Shown here: positions 1-9,184 of the stretch, piece by piece
Numbering within the stretch: position 1 is the stretch's first letter
Layout of the letters: the number at the start of each line of letters is the position of its first letter
Program-made: the position numbers and the translations under genes
Notes under the pieces: model-generated
The model's database searches: none
What the model was told of the DNA's origin: nothing
The model's input: the letters and a program-made list of their open reading frames with translations, nothing else
Origin: Neospora caninum Liverpool
Taxonomy: Eukaryota > Apicomplexa > Conoidasida > Eucoccidiorida > Sarcocystidae
Assembly (NCBI RefSeq): GCF_000208865.1
Contig: NC_018394.1
Coordinates: 4,281,797 to 4,345,796, forward strand
Length of the DNA: 64,000 nt
Reading direction: 5' to 3'

Positions 1-777
1 TGGTCTCACCGCTTAGACCTTCAGAATTAACCTCTCAACGCTCGCCCCTCGGTCTTTCCTCTGTTTTCCCACTTCATACTGCACGTGGAGTTGACAGTCA
101 CCGCTTTCATTTCGTTACTCGTGTCTTGCAGTACGGTTTCGCCACTCCGGCTCAACTTGCTTTGTGCCTTCCTTCTTCATTTCTTGGACATCTGAGTCTG
201 AGGTGAAACCTTTCTAAAACCGAGGTGACACTTTGTGTGTGGGTGTAAACACATTCTTGTGTTTGCCATTCAAGACGCGCGTCCCCTGACTGTGACTTCA
301 GGAGTTCACCAAGTTGAAACTGCTTTGCTCTTGGATCCTTTTCACGTTTCTTCATGATACTTTTGCGCCGCGTGAGTAGTTATTGTGTAGGAAATACGCA
401 TGGTCTCTCGTTAACATCAAATCCCATTTTCGGGTATCGTGATAGAGCGAATGCTCTTGTTATAGCTAAGGCCAGAGCTCGGGCAGATTCGGCGGCACAC
501 AGAGTCGCAACTTTCTTCCTGAACAGCTCCGTATAGACACAGTTCGTTTCCAGTTGTGTCTCGGTTTGAGCATACCATGTACTAGGACCAGGTTTGGGGC
601 TGACGACTTCCAAGCTGGTCTGCTGGCTTGCTCGGGGCGCAAAGTCCCAGTGGCCGTTTTCGAAGCTGGAAGCACCTGCCGCCAAAACAGTCTTCCAGTC
701 CCCTCCACATATCTTCCTTTTGGTCTCGTAGGTGCCATGCCACCGATACTTCCCCTTTCCAGCAGTCGTCAATCACC
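1..777. other. 5' flank of the 778-4038 gene
   Basis: No coding region is supported here. Short open frames exist on both strands but none has a recognisable motif or splice structure. The last 150 bases are open in the frame of the downstream gene but contain no in-frame ATG, so I treat them as 5' UTR or promoter. Confidence 0.5.
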
Positions 778-3700
778 ATGGGAGACCCTACTCCCGTCGG
801 TCAGGCCGTCCGGCACCGCTCCGCTTATGCGCGCTCTTCGGGCCATCTCTTGCCAAAGGAGGCCCAAGAGAAGGACAAAAATTTCAAACATCGGCCAGCT
901 ACAGCTGCGCCAGCATTGCCTTTCATCGGACTAGGACGGAAAACGCTGAGCGGTAACGGGGTCGGTGCGCAGGGGCGGGCAACCCGGGTAAGAGAGGGTG
1001 TGAGGCAGAGACCCGAGGTATCTTCAAACGGACGAGGACAGGGAACTGGAAGACAATTCCTTTCTCCTGCCACTGGAGACAGACACACGCATTCCCCTCC
1101 TTCATGTTCTCTCGACCCTCAAACGGAGGAGGTGACTAGCGACGGTACTGAAACCGTCGCCAAGAGTGTGCAGCCTGCGAACGCGGCCAACCGAGAGATG
1201 CCATCTCAAAAGTATATGACAGATGTGTATGCACAGTTCGGGACTCTCGTGGTCGGCCGAGTTTCCTCATCTTCTGACCCTCGCCACAAAAACGTACGCG
1301 TGGCGAGCTTGCAAACTCGCCCATCGGTCGCTTCAAACAAAGTTATGTACACACCGGCCTTCCTGAACTCAGGCATGCGTCCTACACGGTCGCCGTCTCC
1401 AGCGACTGAAATAGACGGCTGTGGATCACGTGGCGACCAAGAGGACGTGCAGCAAGATCCAGCGGGCGGCCTTCCCGTCCGCTCGGCACGCTGTGTACGA
1501 GCTCAGAGACGCTCTCTTCGCCACTCGGCCAAACTGTGTTCCGTGAAGACATTCGTGGACTTGTCGACGTACCCAGTCGGCAGAGTACAGATTGGAGGGA
1601 CTGCTCCCGAGCCTGGCCCTCTCCTCCTTCTCTTCCTCTTCTACTCGCGTTTGCACGAGCACCTGGTAAATGACAGCTCGCAATCTTCGAAGCGTAGGAT
1701 TTCCTTCTTCGCCAGTCCGTATTCCGTAACGGAAGGCAAATTCACGATCCGAGACGCCAAAAAACTGGCGTTCGATCTGCTGCTCCACAAACCTCCGTTC
1801 GCACTTTCCACGCGCCACGTCGAGGAGGTCTGGGCCGCAGTCGCACCCCGAGAGGCGCGCCTCCACCATGACCCGTTCTTAGCGGCGCTGAATCTAGGCG
1901 AGTTCATTGCTTTCTTTGCTGGACTGGGAGTCCTTGCAGTGTCGCGGGTCTCTATCCCGGGAGTTACCTCGTACTTTGGCAGACTGCGCCTCTTCATGCG
2001 CCGGTTCGCCAGCGCCAAGGAGGTGAAGAACCTGCTGTTTAATGCGTATCGAGACACGCACATCCCCGCTCTTGCCAAGTACCCGCTGAATACGAAAACC
2101 GAGCTGCCTACGCGCGACCTCCTGCTCGCCCTCCCTCAAGGAGATGTGCGCGCGCTCCCAAGTGTGTGTCCAGATCCTGTCGCGTATAGGTGGCTTCTCG
2201 AGAAGTTTGTTTTCTCGCGTGCCAAGCCTGTGTGGCACAGGTTTCCGGGCGCGTTCTTGGACATGGGGATTCACCGGCATATTCCTTCATCGGAGCACGA
2301 GAAACAACGGCCGCCCCAGCAACATGTGGACGCAGTTGTGCGCAGCACACAGCATCGCTTTGGTGTGCAGATCCGCAATCTCAGTCACTCTCCTGTGTCC
2401 GTTCACGTGCATCTGCGTGATCTTGACCCAGTAGAACTCACGATAAAGCCAAAGACGGTCCTAGTTCCTGGGCAAAAAGTGCTGGTGACGGTGACTGCGG
2501 ATTCCAGGCACTCGCCAGGAGAGTGGTTTGGACTTCTTGTTTTGCGATTCGTGACTGGAAAGGGATGGCAGCAGCGTGTAAAAATCCCGGTGTACGTGAG
2601 AATCGCTGACGACAATGTCCTGGCTTGGGGCGATACCGGCCCCGTACCCCTGTTCTCAGCCAGCGAACCACTTGCAGCTCTCGGCGCGCGTCGGCACGTG
2701 GCCTTCGCCTCCCTCAGCGGGGTACAAAGCCGGCTTTCTCGCTCCTGGCGAGACGCAAAGAGTGGCGTAGCGTCTGCCGGAGGCGCAAAGTGCACCTGGG
2801 CGAACGGAGCGACAGATGGTGAAACGCAACCTGCTGGGAGACCCTCCCGGAGGAGCTGGACAGTCGAAGGAAAGGCATGTTGTCGGCCAGGCTCCGCTCG
2901 AAGAGAGAGCCCCATTCGCGAAAGCGGCAGGAGCGCGAGTGGCGCCTACAAACGAAGGGACGCACGCGCGAGCTCCAGCGGAAGCGACTCAGACGCTCCC
3001 GATAGGCCGCGCGCAGCAGATCCGCCCCCCAGAAGCCGTGTCTCTGCACGGGAGCTACCGGCGCGACAACGTGCGACTCTGGAACGGGAACAATATCTCC
3101 AGCAGTTGCGAAGTGCTCTGCCGGAAGCGGTTTCACGACAGCAGGGAGCTCATCCACCCACTTCGGAGCAGGCTCAAGACGGTCCGCAGGTCTTCCGGAA
3201 ATCGCGGCGCGAATTTGTGACACAGAAAAACGTTGCGCGAGCGCCCGACAAGCGGGCACACACACACTGCCACGGGCACCGCAAACGGCAAAGTTCGCAG
3301 GACGTAGGCGTCAGGAGTGCGAACGGCAACTGCCGAACAGCTGACAGAGCTCCGTTTCCCCTTCAGCGACCGCAGAGAAAGCGCCTCGCCGCTCAAGACA
3401 GGGAATCCCCCTCCGCCCCGTGGCCCGAACCCCTGGACAGCCCAGAGACTGTGTCTGTGGACTCCCGTGGTGATTGCGCCCATCGGGGTAGCCGGCAAAG
3501 CACCTGGGAGCAGAGCGAAAGTGATGTTTGCGGCGGAGCGCGGCCGCCGAAACGGCCGCTGGCACCGCGCGAAGTTTCCGACAAGAGTTCTGCGTCATCA
3601 ACTGCATCCGTCCCCGCTACTTCAAGCGGCGGGTCATCTTCAACAGTTGGATCGCCCGTGGCGTCAGAGCGCGGCCTTCAGGCGCTCGCCGGAAGACAGG

Positions 3701-4038
3701 TCGGGGGCGCCGGCAGAGACGCAACGCTTCGACGAGACGCGTGCCGAGCACGTGTCTCACGCAGTGGCGAGGGTGGTAGGCGCTTGACTCTGAGTCCTCG
3801 CAACACGAGTCGCCAATACCAAGGAGCGGCACTCATCCTTCAGACTCTCCAAGGCAACGGCACGCGCCGAGCCTCGGCCAGTTCGAGCAACATAGCCGCC
3901 GAACGACGCGTAAGGGGAGCCGGTGCGCGTTCCACCGACATTTGTGCAGACTCGTTTTCTCGGACGGTTTTTACCGCTGCAGAAAAGAGACTGGAAGAGT
4001 TGCGAATGAGGGGATCGATCTACGCCCCAACTGGTTGA
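778..4038 (+). CDS. Hypothetical 1086-aa protein with a structured central region
   Basis: This is one uninterrupted frame. The first in-frame ATG is at 778 in a good context (caccATGgg), giving 1086 residues. Residues 1-320 and 640-1086 are rich in Ser, Arg, Pro and Gln and look disordered. Residues about 320-620 differ: they start with an amphipathic stretch (FTIRDAKKLAFDLLLH), continue through an alpha-helical block, and end near residues 551-613 with alternating hydrophobic strands (VELTIKPKTVLVPGQKVLVTV, then WQQRVKIPVYVRI). The strand pattern recalls an Ig-like or MSP/ASH-like beta sandwich as found in cytoskeletal and ciliary proteins; that is inference from pattern, not a recognised family. 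The Arg/Ser tail ends GSIYAPTG. The gene converges on the Sen34-like gene. Introns cannot be excluded in the low-complexity parts. I do not recognise the protein. Confidence 0.72.
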   Translation: MGDPTPVGQAVRHRSAYARSSGHLLPKEAQEKDKNFKHRPATAAPALPFIGLGRKTLSGNGVGAQGRATRVREGVRQRPEVSSNGRGQGTGRQFLSPATGDRHTHSPPSCSLDPQTEEVTSDGTETVAKSVQPANAANREMPSQKYMTDVYAQFGTLVVGRVSSSSDPRHKNVRVASLQTRPSVASNKVMYTPAFLNSGMRPTRSPSPATEIDGCGSRGDQEDVQQDPAGGLPVRSARCVRAQRRSLRHSAKLCSVKTFVDLSTYPVGRVQIGGTAPEPGPLLLLFLFYSRLHEHLVNDSSQSSKRRISFFASPYSVTEGKFTIRDAKKLAFDLLLHKPPFALSTRHVEEVWAAVAPREARLHHDPFLAALNLGEFIAFFAGLGVLAVSRVSIPGVTSYFGRLRLFMRRFASAKEVKNLLFNAYRDTHIPALAKYPLNTKTELPTRDLLLALPQGDVRALPSVCPDPVAYRWLLEKFVFSRAKPVWHRFPGAFLDMGIHRHIPSSEHEKQRPPQQHVDAVVRSTQHRFGVQIRNLSHSPVSVHVHLRDLDPVELTIKPKTVLVPGQKVLVTVTADSRHSPGEWFGLLVLRFVTGKGWQQRVKIPVYVRIADDNVLAWGDTGPVPLFSASEPLAALGARRHVAFASLSGVQSRLSRSWRDAKSGVASAGGAKCTWANGATDGETQPAGRPSRRSWTVEGKACCRPGSARRESPIRESGRSASGAYKRRDARASSSGSDSDAPDRPRAADPPPRSRVSARELPARQRATLEREQYLQQLRSALPEAVSRQQGAHPPTSEQAQDGPQVFRKSRREFVTQKNVARAPDKRAHTHCHGHRKRQSSQDVGVRSANGNCRTADRAPFPLQRPQRKRLAAQDRESPSAPWPEPLDSPETVSVDSRGDCAHRGSRQSTWEQSESDVCGGARPPKRPLAPREVSDKSSASSTASVPATSSGGSSSTVGSPVASERGLQALAGRQVGGAGRDATLRRDACRARVSRSGEGGRRLTLSPRNTSRQYQGAALILQTLQGNGTRRASASSSNIAAERRVRGAGARSTDICADSFSRTVFTAAEKRLEELRMRGSIYAPTG

Positions 4039-4777
4039 CGGATGGCTGAAGTGTGCGGTTCTGCAGAGTCGCCTCGTGCAAAGGCGTGACTGACTGGCGC
4101 ATGCAGGTGCTCCAGCGTCCTCCCGTTGATGACCTGAAAGGCAGCCGAAGGTTCTCTTCCATTCCTCGTTCAGAACAAAAAGCCGTGCACGCCGCAGTGC
4201 GAACCAACCAAACGCCGGATGGAAACTGCGGGCAGCGTGCGCGCCGTGACTTGCTGGCCGACGAGCGCGCGTATTGGATGAGACAGCCGGTTTTTGAGAT
4301 CGTCACGGGAAGGCACCGCAGTTGAATGTCGGAGGCCTGGCACCGTTACACGTCCGTGTGTCGGGAACCGACGCCTGCATGCTCAAGACACGACAGAGAA
4401 GCGCAGACCAACAGAAGTCGAGAAGAGAAAACAGACAACATGGGAGAACACAACGCGTGCTCGAGTCGGTTTTGGACAATTTAGATGCCCTTTCTCAAAC
4501 TCGCTCACTTCCCGAGGACCCGAATTCGTCTCCCGCTCAGATCCGCGTCTTGCACGCACAGCGGGTGAACACAGTCTTCCCACTTCAGAGATACTTTGTG
4601 TTTGAACGGCATGGTGCGGGCGGAGAGCACTTCGCCTTCTCTGGCCACAGCAAGACAAACTAGGCGCGTGCAAACTCACTTCCAACTTGAAACCAGTTTA
4701 CTCGTTCGCATCCGTTTCTCTCGGTCCCCTGCCATACACAAGCGTTCGCCTGCAACACCGTTCGCGATACCCTTTCC
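4039..4777. other. Convergent intergenic region
   Basis: This 739-bp stretch lies between the 3' ends of the hypothetical gene (+) and the Sen34-like gene (-). Several short frames cross it but none shows motifs. It probably holds both 3' UTRs. Confidence 0.5.
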
Positions 4778-6121
4778 TCAGTCTTCTTTGATACGGTCCA
4801 GCTGGATATACAGCGGTTCTCCAGATCCCAGCTCGACAAGCGCCAGGATTGCCGCCTTCTTTGCAGCCGTCGCCAGCCGATGCATGCGCACCAACGACGC
4901 TGGAGCTATCGAAAAGGCGTCTAGGCCGGTACACTCGAATGGAACATCGGCAACTCGTCGGTCCTTGCTGTCTGCTTCGTCACCGACAGGGCTGTGTTTG
5001 CTGCCTTGCGCCTCTGAGTCGAGGCGTGGACGCGAGAGACAGGAAACCTGAATGGATATGGCCGACGCTCCTTCTCTGTTCGAGCCCGAATAGCACCCGC
5101 GCGGAAGAGAACAGTCTCTGTTCTCTGGTGCCACCATGACGAACACGAGAGCTGTCGCGTGACATAAAGATGGAGAGAGGGGGTAAAGCAGCCAGTCGCC
5201 GCCATACGCAAGGCCGTCCCGAACAAAGAAGCCCTTCCGATGTAGATCGAGGAACACACGCGACCGAGCGGCCTCTGCCTTTCTCGCACGTACACTCGAC
5301 CCAGCCGATGGGAAGGCCGGTGAAGATAAAACAGGAAGGGATGTCAAAAGGACGGGGAAAGACGCACTTGCGCAGTTCCGGGGGCAGGAACGGGTGCTTT
5401 GCGACAGCCATGCTCCTGCGTCTTTTTCTGAGACGAAACACCTGTTGTGGTCAGAAAAAGTCGAATCTTTCCGGTTGTTCCGAGTGGTGCTTTTAACTGA
5501 ACACGCCTCGCACAGCCCCGCCTCCTCCCCACCGAGTAGGGCACGCGACTGACTAGCAGAGAGAAGAAACATCTCTCCTTCAAACCCGCAGTCAGTCTGT
5601 CTTTTCCCATGTGGTCCTGGACGGTGGTAGTCCTGGCCGTCGCCGGGTTGCGCCCGCAGTCTCTTCCGACTGCACAGCAAGGGCTGGAGATGCACAGCCA
5701 GCAGCCTACGAGCTTCCAAAGCGTCTCGTAGGCGGCGAGAATAAAAGAGCAGACACATGTTCAACTCTGGTGGACAAGAGGGGAGACCGGTCGAGCTCAA
5801 CGCCGGCTGGGGGTTGTCTTGTAAACGCCGCGGAGACGCAGAGTGGTCTCTGGTCTCGGCGCCCTTCGCCAGTTGAGCGTCCTTGCCGTCGTCGTTCTGA
5901 GTGCTCCCCATAGGCATCTCTCGCTCGTTTTCACTTTCAAATTCAGGGAAGAAAAACTGTAGACACTCAGCGCAGACAAAACCCCCATAGCCACGGCTCG
6001 CTAGATGTGCATGAACTCCTTCGGGGATCCGCGATCGTGGCGCATCCTCGCGACTACGAGCAGAAGGGGTAAGTTTTGTTTGTGGCGCGAGCGTGGGGAC
6101 GGTGTTTTCTTTTCTCGTCAT
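4778..6121 (-). CDS. SEN34: tRNA-splicing endonuclease subunit, Sen34/TSEN34-like
   Basis: Probable catalytic subunit of the heterotetrameric tRNA-intron endonuclease, which cuts introns out of pre-tRNA. The 447-aa frame starts at the first ATG (6121; MTRKENT). The C-terminal nuclease fold is clear: VFLDLHRKGFFVRDG leads into the hallmark AYGGDWLLYPLSP, then CHATALVFVMV, then LVRMHRLATAAKKAAIL. In this family Tyr, His and Lys form the catalytic triad; candidates are the Tyr of AYGGD or LLYP, His321 in CHATA and Lys421/422 in AAKKA. GGD..LYP followed by HA fits Sen34 better than Sen2. Odd points: about 300 poorly conserved residues precede the domain, and some 80 Ser/Arg/Asp-rich residues separate the His and Lys motifs, where homologues have a short linker. 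No intron is needed to keep the frame open, although one could hide in the linker. Sen2 is not in this window. Confidence 0.85.
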   Translation of the reverse strand: MTRKENTVPTLAPQTKLTPSARSREDAPRSRIPEGVHAHLASRGYGGFVCAECLQFFFPEFESENEREMPMGSTQNDDGKDAQLAKGAETRDHSASPRRLQDNPQPALSSTGLPSCPPELNMCLLFYSRRLRDALEARRLLAVHLQPLLCSRKRLRAQPGDGQDYHRPGPHGKRQTDCGFEGEMFLLSASQSRALLGGEEAGLCEACSVKSTTRNNRKDSTFSDHNRCFVSEKDAGAWLSQSTRSCPRNCASASFPVLLTSLPVLSSPAFPSAGSSVRARKAEAARSRVFLDLHRKGFFVRDGLAYGGDWLLYPLSPSLCHATALVFVMVAPENRDCSLPRGCYSGSNREGASAISIQVSCLSRPRLDSEAQGSKHSPVGDEADSKDRRVADVPFECTGLDAFSIAPASLVRMHRLATAAKKAAILALVELGSGEPLYIQLDRIKED

Positions 6122-9100
6122 TGTGCCAGAGAAGTCCTTTATGGCCCCCTCAAAGTAGTGGGAAGATCCTGGTGCGAGCACAGCGTTGCACGACACTTAG
6201 ACGCTGTGACGAAGATAAATGGGGTTGTGCAGACATGACGAGCGAATGTAAATAGGTGTTTAGGCGAAAAAAAGAAAAGGCGTCAGTGAGTGTCTCAGGG
6301 ACTGGCCATTTTTTTCCGTCGTCCCGCAAACTGTCTTCTCGCCCAGGTTGAGAAACCGCCGTCTCCCGCGTGCATGCGCCCTGTCAGAGCAGACACATAC
6401 CACTTTCGAGAAGTAGGTTGCGGTAGCTTGACGCCCGTACTGTTATGAACGTCGCGCGTAAATCAATTAAGAAGAACCGAGGTTCCCCGTACTCGCAGGA
6501 AATTGTCATGTTTTTAGCTTCGCTTCCAATCGCTCGGTTGAAATGACTGCATGTGCCGTGGTGCTGGCCCTTTAGGCCGTTGTCTTCAAAGAAAGAGTGC
6601 GCGTGACCGAGGGTCTATCGATGCTGTCGGAGTTCGGTGTAGGACAATTGCTCGCTGAGTTAAAATCTCGCTCTCTACCCTCACCGCAACCTCATCTCTC
6701 GATAAGCCAATTGCAGGAACTGAATGCTTAACTTCGGAGAAGCTGGGACGTACTCACTCTGTCAAGCAAACGGGAGAAAAACGACCGGCAAACCGTGCGT
6801 TCGCCGTTGCACGCACGCGGCTGCATCGGCGGGCGCTAAGAGAATGAGAGCATTTTCACCAGGCAACAAACGCATACTTCCAGGAGTTGCGGGAATCGAT
6901 CGGACCTGGATTCCCGCGCGTTCGCTGCTTCTGGTTCCCTCTCACTGCCTCGACGATGGGTTGGATTACCAATACTCTGCAGGTCCGATGCAGCGCCTTT
7001 CACAGGGAGGCGGAGCAACGCGACAGCGCAGCTCAAAGAAAGCTAGTCCAGATTGGGAATTCCACGTCGTCTCTTTCGAGGGATCGCAGCGGAGAGTCCC
7101 CTTACTACGCGGTTGTAGACGGGCGTGAAAGAACTGGGCCGAAACGCCTTGTGTACTTATTCGCCGTCCATGTTGACCGCATATCGCGGTGGAGACATTT
7201 TGCACTTCAGAGAATGTTGCTAATCTGCGTTGTTTTCGGGCTTTTTCCTTTGTCTGTTCCAGGACCTCCGACAATATTGGGATGCAGTGCTACCGTCTGA
7301 CACGAGCTGTTACTCTCGCTGCCTCCATTTTGCCACCGAGGCGTCATTACACTCCCCAGCACCTCCTCCGGGCACGTTTGCCGGCTGTTCAGCATCATCT
7401 CGCGCCTGGTGGTCCGAACTCCGACCTGGTCGCTCCGTCTATACGGCGGGCACTTTCTGCAATAAAGGGTGTGACGGCTTCGACGCTGAAAACGTGTAAG
7501 TGGATCGTGGATAAGCGGTGGATGACGGGTAAGAACTACGAACGAAGGCTTCCTCTCGTTCACGGCGCGAGACGTAGCCCGTGTCACTGTCGCTCCTAGG
7601 GATGACAGCCGCGGATTCAAACTGAATTGCATGCCTCCGGTTTCACCCCTGTTTCGAGGCTCTTCACCTGCGTTTCCTCGATTACAGCTGGCGCGTATGT
7701 GTTGTGTGGCTGTACAGCGTTTCCTGCCGAGAGAGATGCAAGGCGTTCTGCTTCAAGAGTGACATCGAGGTGATTGGCGAAATTGGGTGAACGTGCTTGT
7801 TCTCGTGTCGCTGGCTTTTCATCCCCACTACCCTTCACGGCAGCGCGACTAGGCACACCACGAAACAGAAACCAGCACATTGTAGAAACCAGGAGAGAGC
7901 AAATAGATACATGTCTTCCCATTCTGTCAGCACCTGGTCTCGAGAATGAGGACTTCTCACCGTCTTCTGAACTCCTTCCGCAGTCGGATGAATAATGCTA
8001 CTTTCATCTGGAAGCAAAAGTATTTCTTGTCGCAGCTTCCCCCCTGAGAGAAAAGTGACTCTTCTGGCTACCCCTGAACAACGTTGCTTTGCTCGCCTAA
8101 ACTAGCCAGCTACAGAGCAGGAACAAGAGGCACAGCTCAGAGCCCCGTTCTGCTATAGTTCTTTCCCTCGTTTCTTCCCTCGCGCGAGGCTGGATAACAT
8201 GAGGAGGTCTCGTTATTTTCATCCGTGATGTGGAGTTCAATCTGAAATAACTGTACTACCAAAGCAGGTTTGTTTGTACCGCCACGCTGGGAAAAAAAGG
8301 AAAAAATTAGGAGGGCGTCTCGAGCTGTACTACTTTGCAGGCAAGAAGCTCCGGAGCGAACGGCGCCTTTGGGGACCAATCGTCGGTAAGTGGGTCCACT
8401 GACCAATCTGCTTCTGCACTATCTCCGTAGAGGGGGAACAGCTGTTAAGAGAACGTCATTCGTTCATTTGAATAGGCGATGGGCAGCAGTCTAGGCCATG
8501 CGTCAGTCTTTTCGACTTGTGTTCTATAGTCTGGATCTCGGATCACACGCTCTGGGGACCTTCTCAGTGCTGTTATGCTGTTGGCCTCTGTGTATGCGTG
8601 AGATCTAAGAAAGCATAGGTCGCCTGCTAGTAATTGGATTTAGTGCCGGCGTTACTCGGTTCGCCTTGGCCTCTCTGCCGGCATATTTCTCAACCAAGAG
8701 AATATCGGCGGCACATTTTACTCAACTAGGTTCTTTCGTTGACAGCACGCATGCTCGCAGTGTCCCTGATTGGTGATGGGAAATTTCCAGGCTGACCCAG
8801 ATATCAGCAGGCTCTGCGTGGACGCGTGCACATTCGGCTGTAATGTTCGAGAAGAACTCGGGCTTTTTACCGGCAGCACAAGGACTACAAATGCTGGCAG
8901 GAGCGAGACAAAATCCAACAAGCCGGGGAAGACTGACGTAAATGCATGAAAACGATTTCCTCCCTGCCCAGAGTGTGAATTTGTGTGGTGGAGGCCATTT
9001 TTTTCGACTCTGAGCACCATTCACGTGCAGCGCGCGGCAAGGTAGCAGTGTCGAACCCTTATTACGGGCTCACAGTGGCTTTGTTGATCATCTGACGCCA

Positions 9101-9184
9101 AGGTGTTTTCCCTGACACTTACGAGAATTCGTTTTTCTTCGAACGGCGGCCGAATAACGGTCAGGATTGAAAGCGAGAACGCGG
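6122..9184. other. Intergenic region between Sen34-like and kinase genes
   Basis: About 3 kb. It should hold the Sen34-like promoter (right of 6121) and the kinase 3' UTR (left of 9185). The only stretch I would consider coding is the plus-strand exon candidate at 7263-7495, listed separately. The rest shows no motif on either strand. Confidence 0.45.
7263..7495 (+). CDS. Possible internal exon of an unrecognised Cys-containing protein
   Basis: A strong acceptor (tttcctttgtctgttccag) ends at 7262 and a strong donor (GT|GTAAGTGG) follows 7495. Between them one frame is open for 77 codons, beginning DLRQYWDAVLP and ending TFCNKGCDGFDAENV, with six Cys and three Trp. A possible terminal exon follows an acceptor at 7983 and reads RMNNATFIWKQKYFLSQLPP before a stop at 8046, in the correct phase. 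I found no upstream exon with an initiator ATG. Composition looks more like protein than the flanking DNA, but no family is recognised. It would be a plus-strand gene convergent with the kinase. Confidence 0.28.

Noticed and set aside
8307..8450. Alternative last kinase exon after an acceptor TTCTCTTAACAG, reading LFPLYGDSAEADWSVD to a stop
   Set aside because: It is plausible by splice site but adds no EF-hand. The exon 14 frame already has a stop, with no clear donor to reach this exon. Kept only as an alternative.
8722..9020. Minus-strand peptide GKKPEFFSNITAECARVH with a tautomerase/MIF-like feel
   Set aside because: The resemblance is short, no flanking exons fit, and key N-terminal Pro and later motifs are absent.
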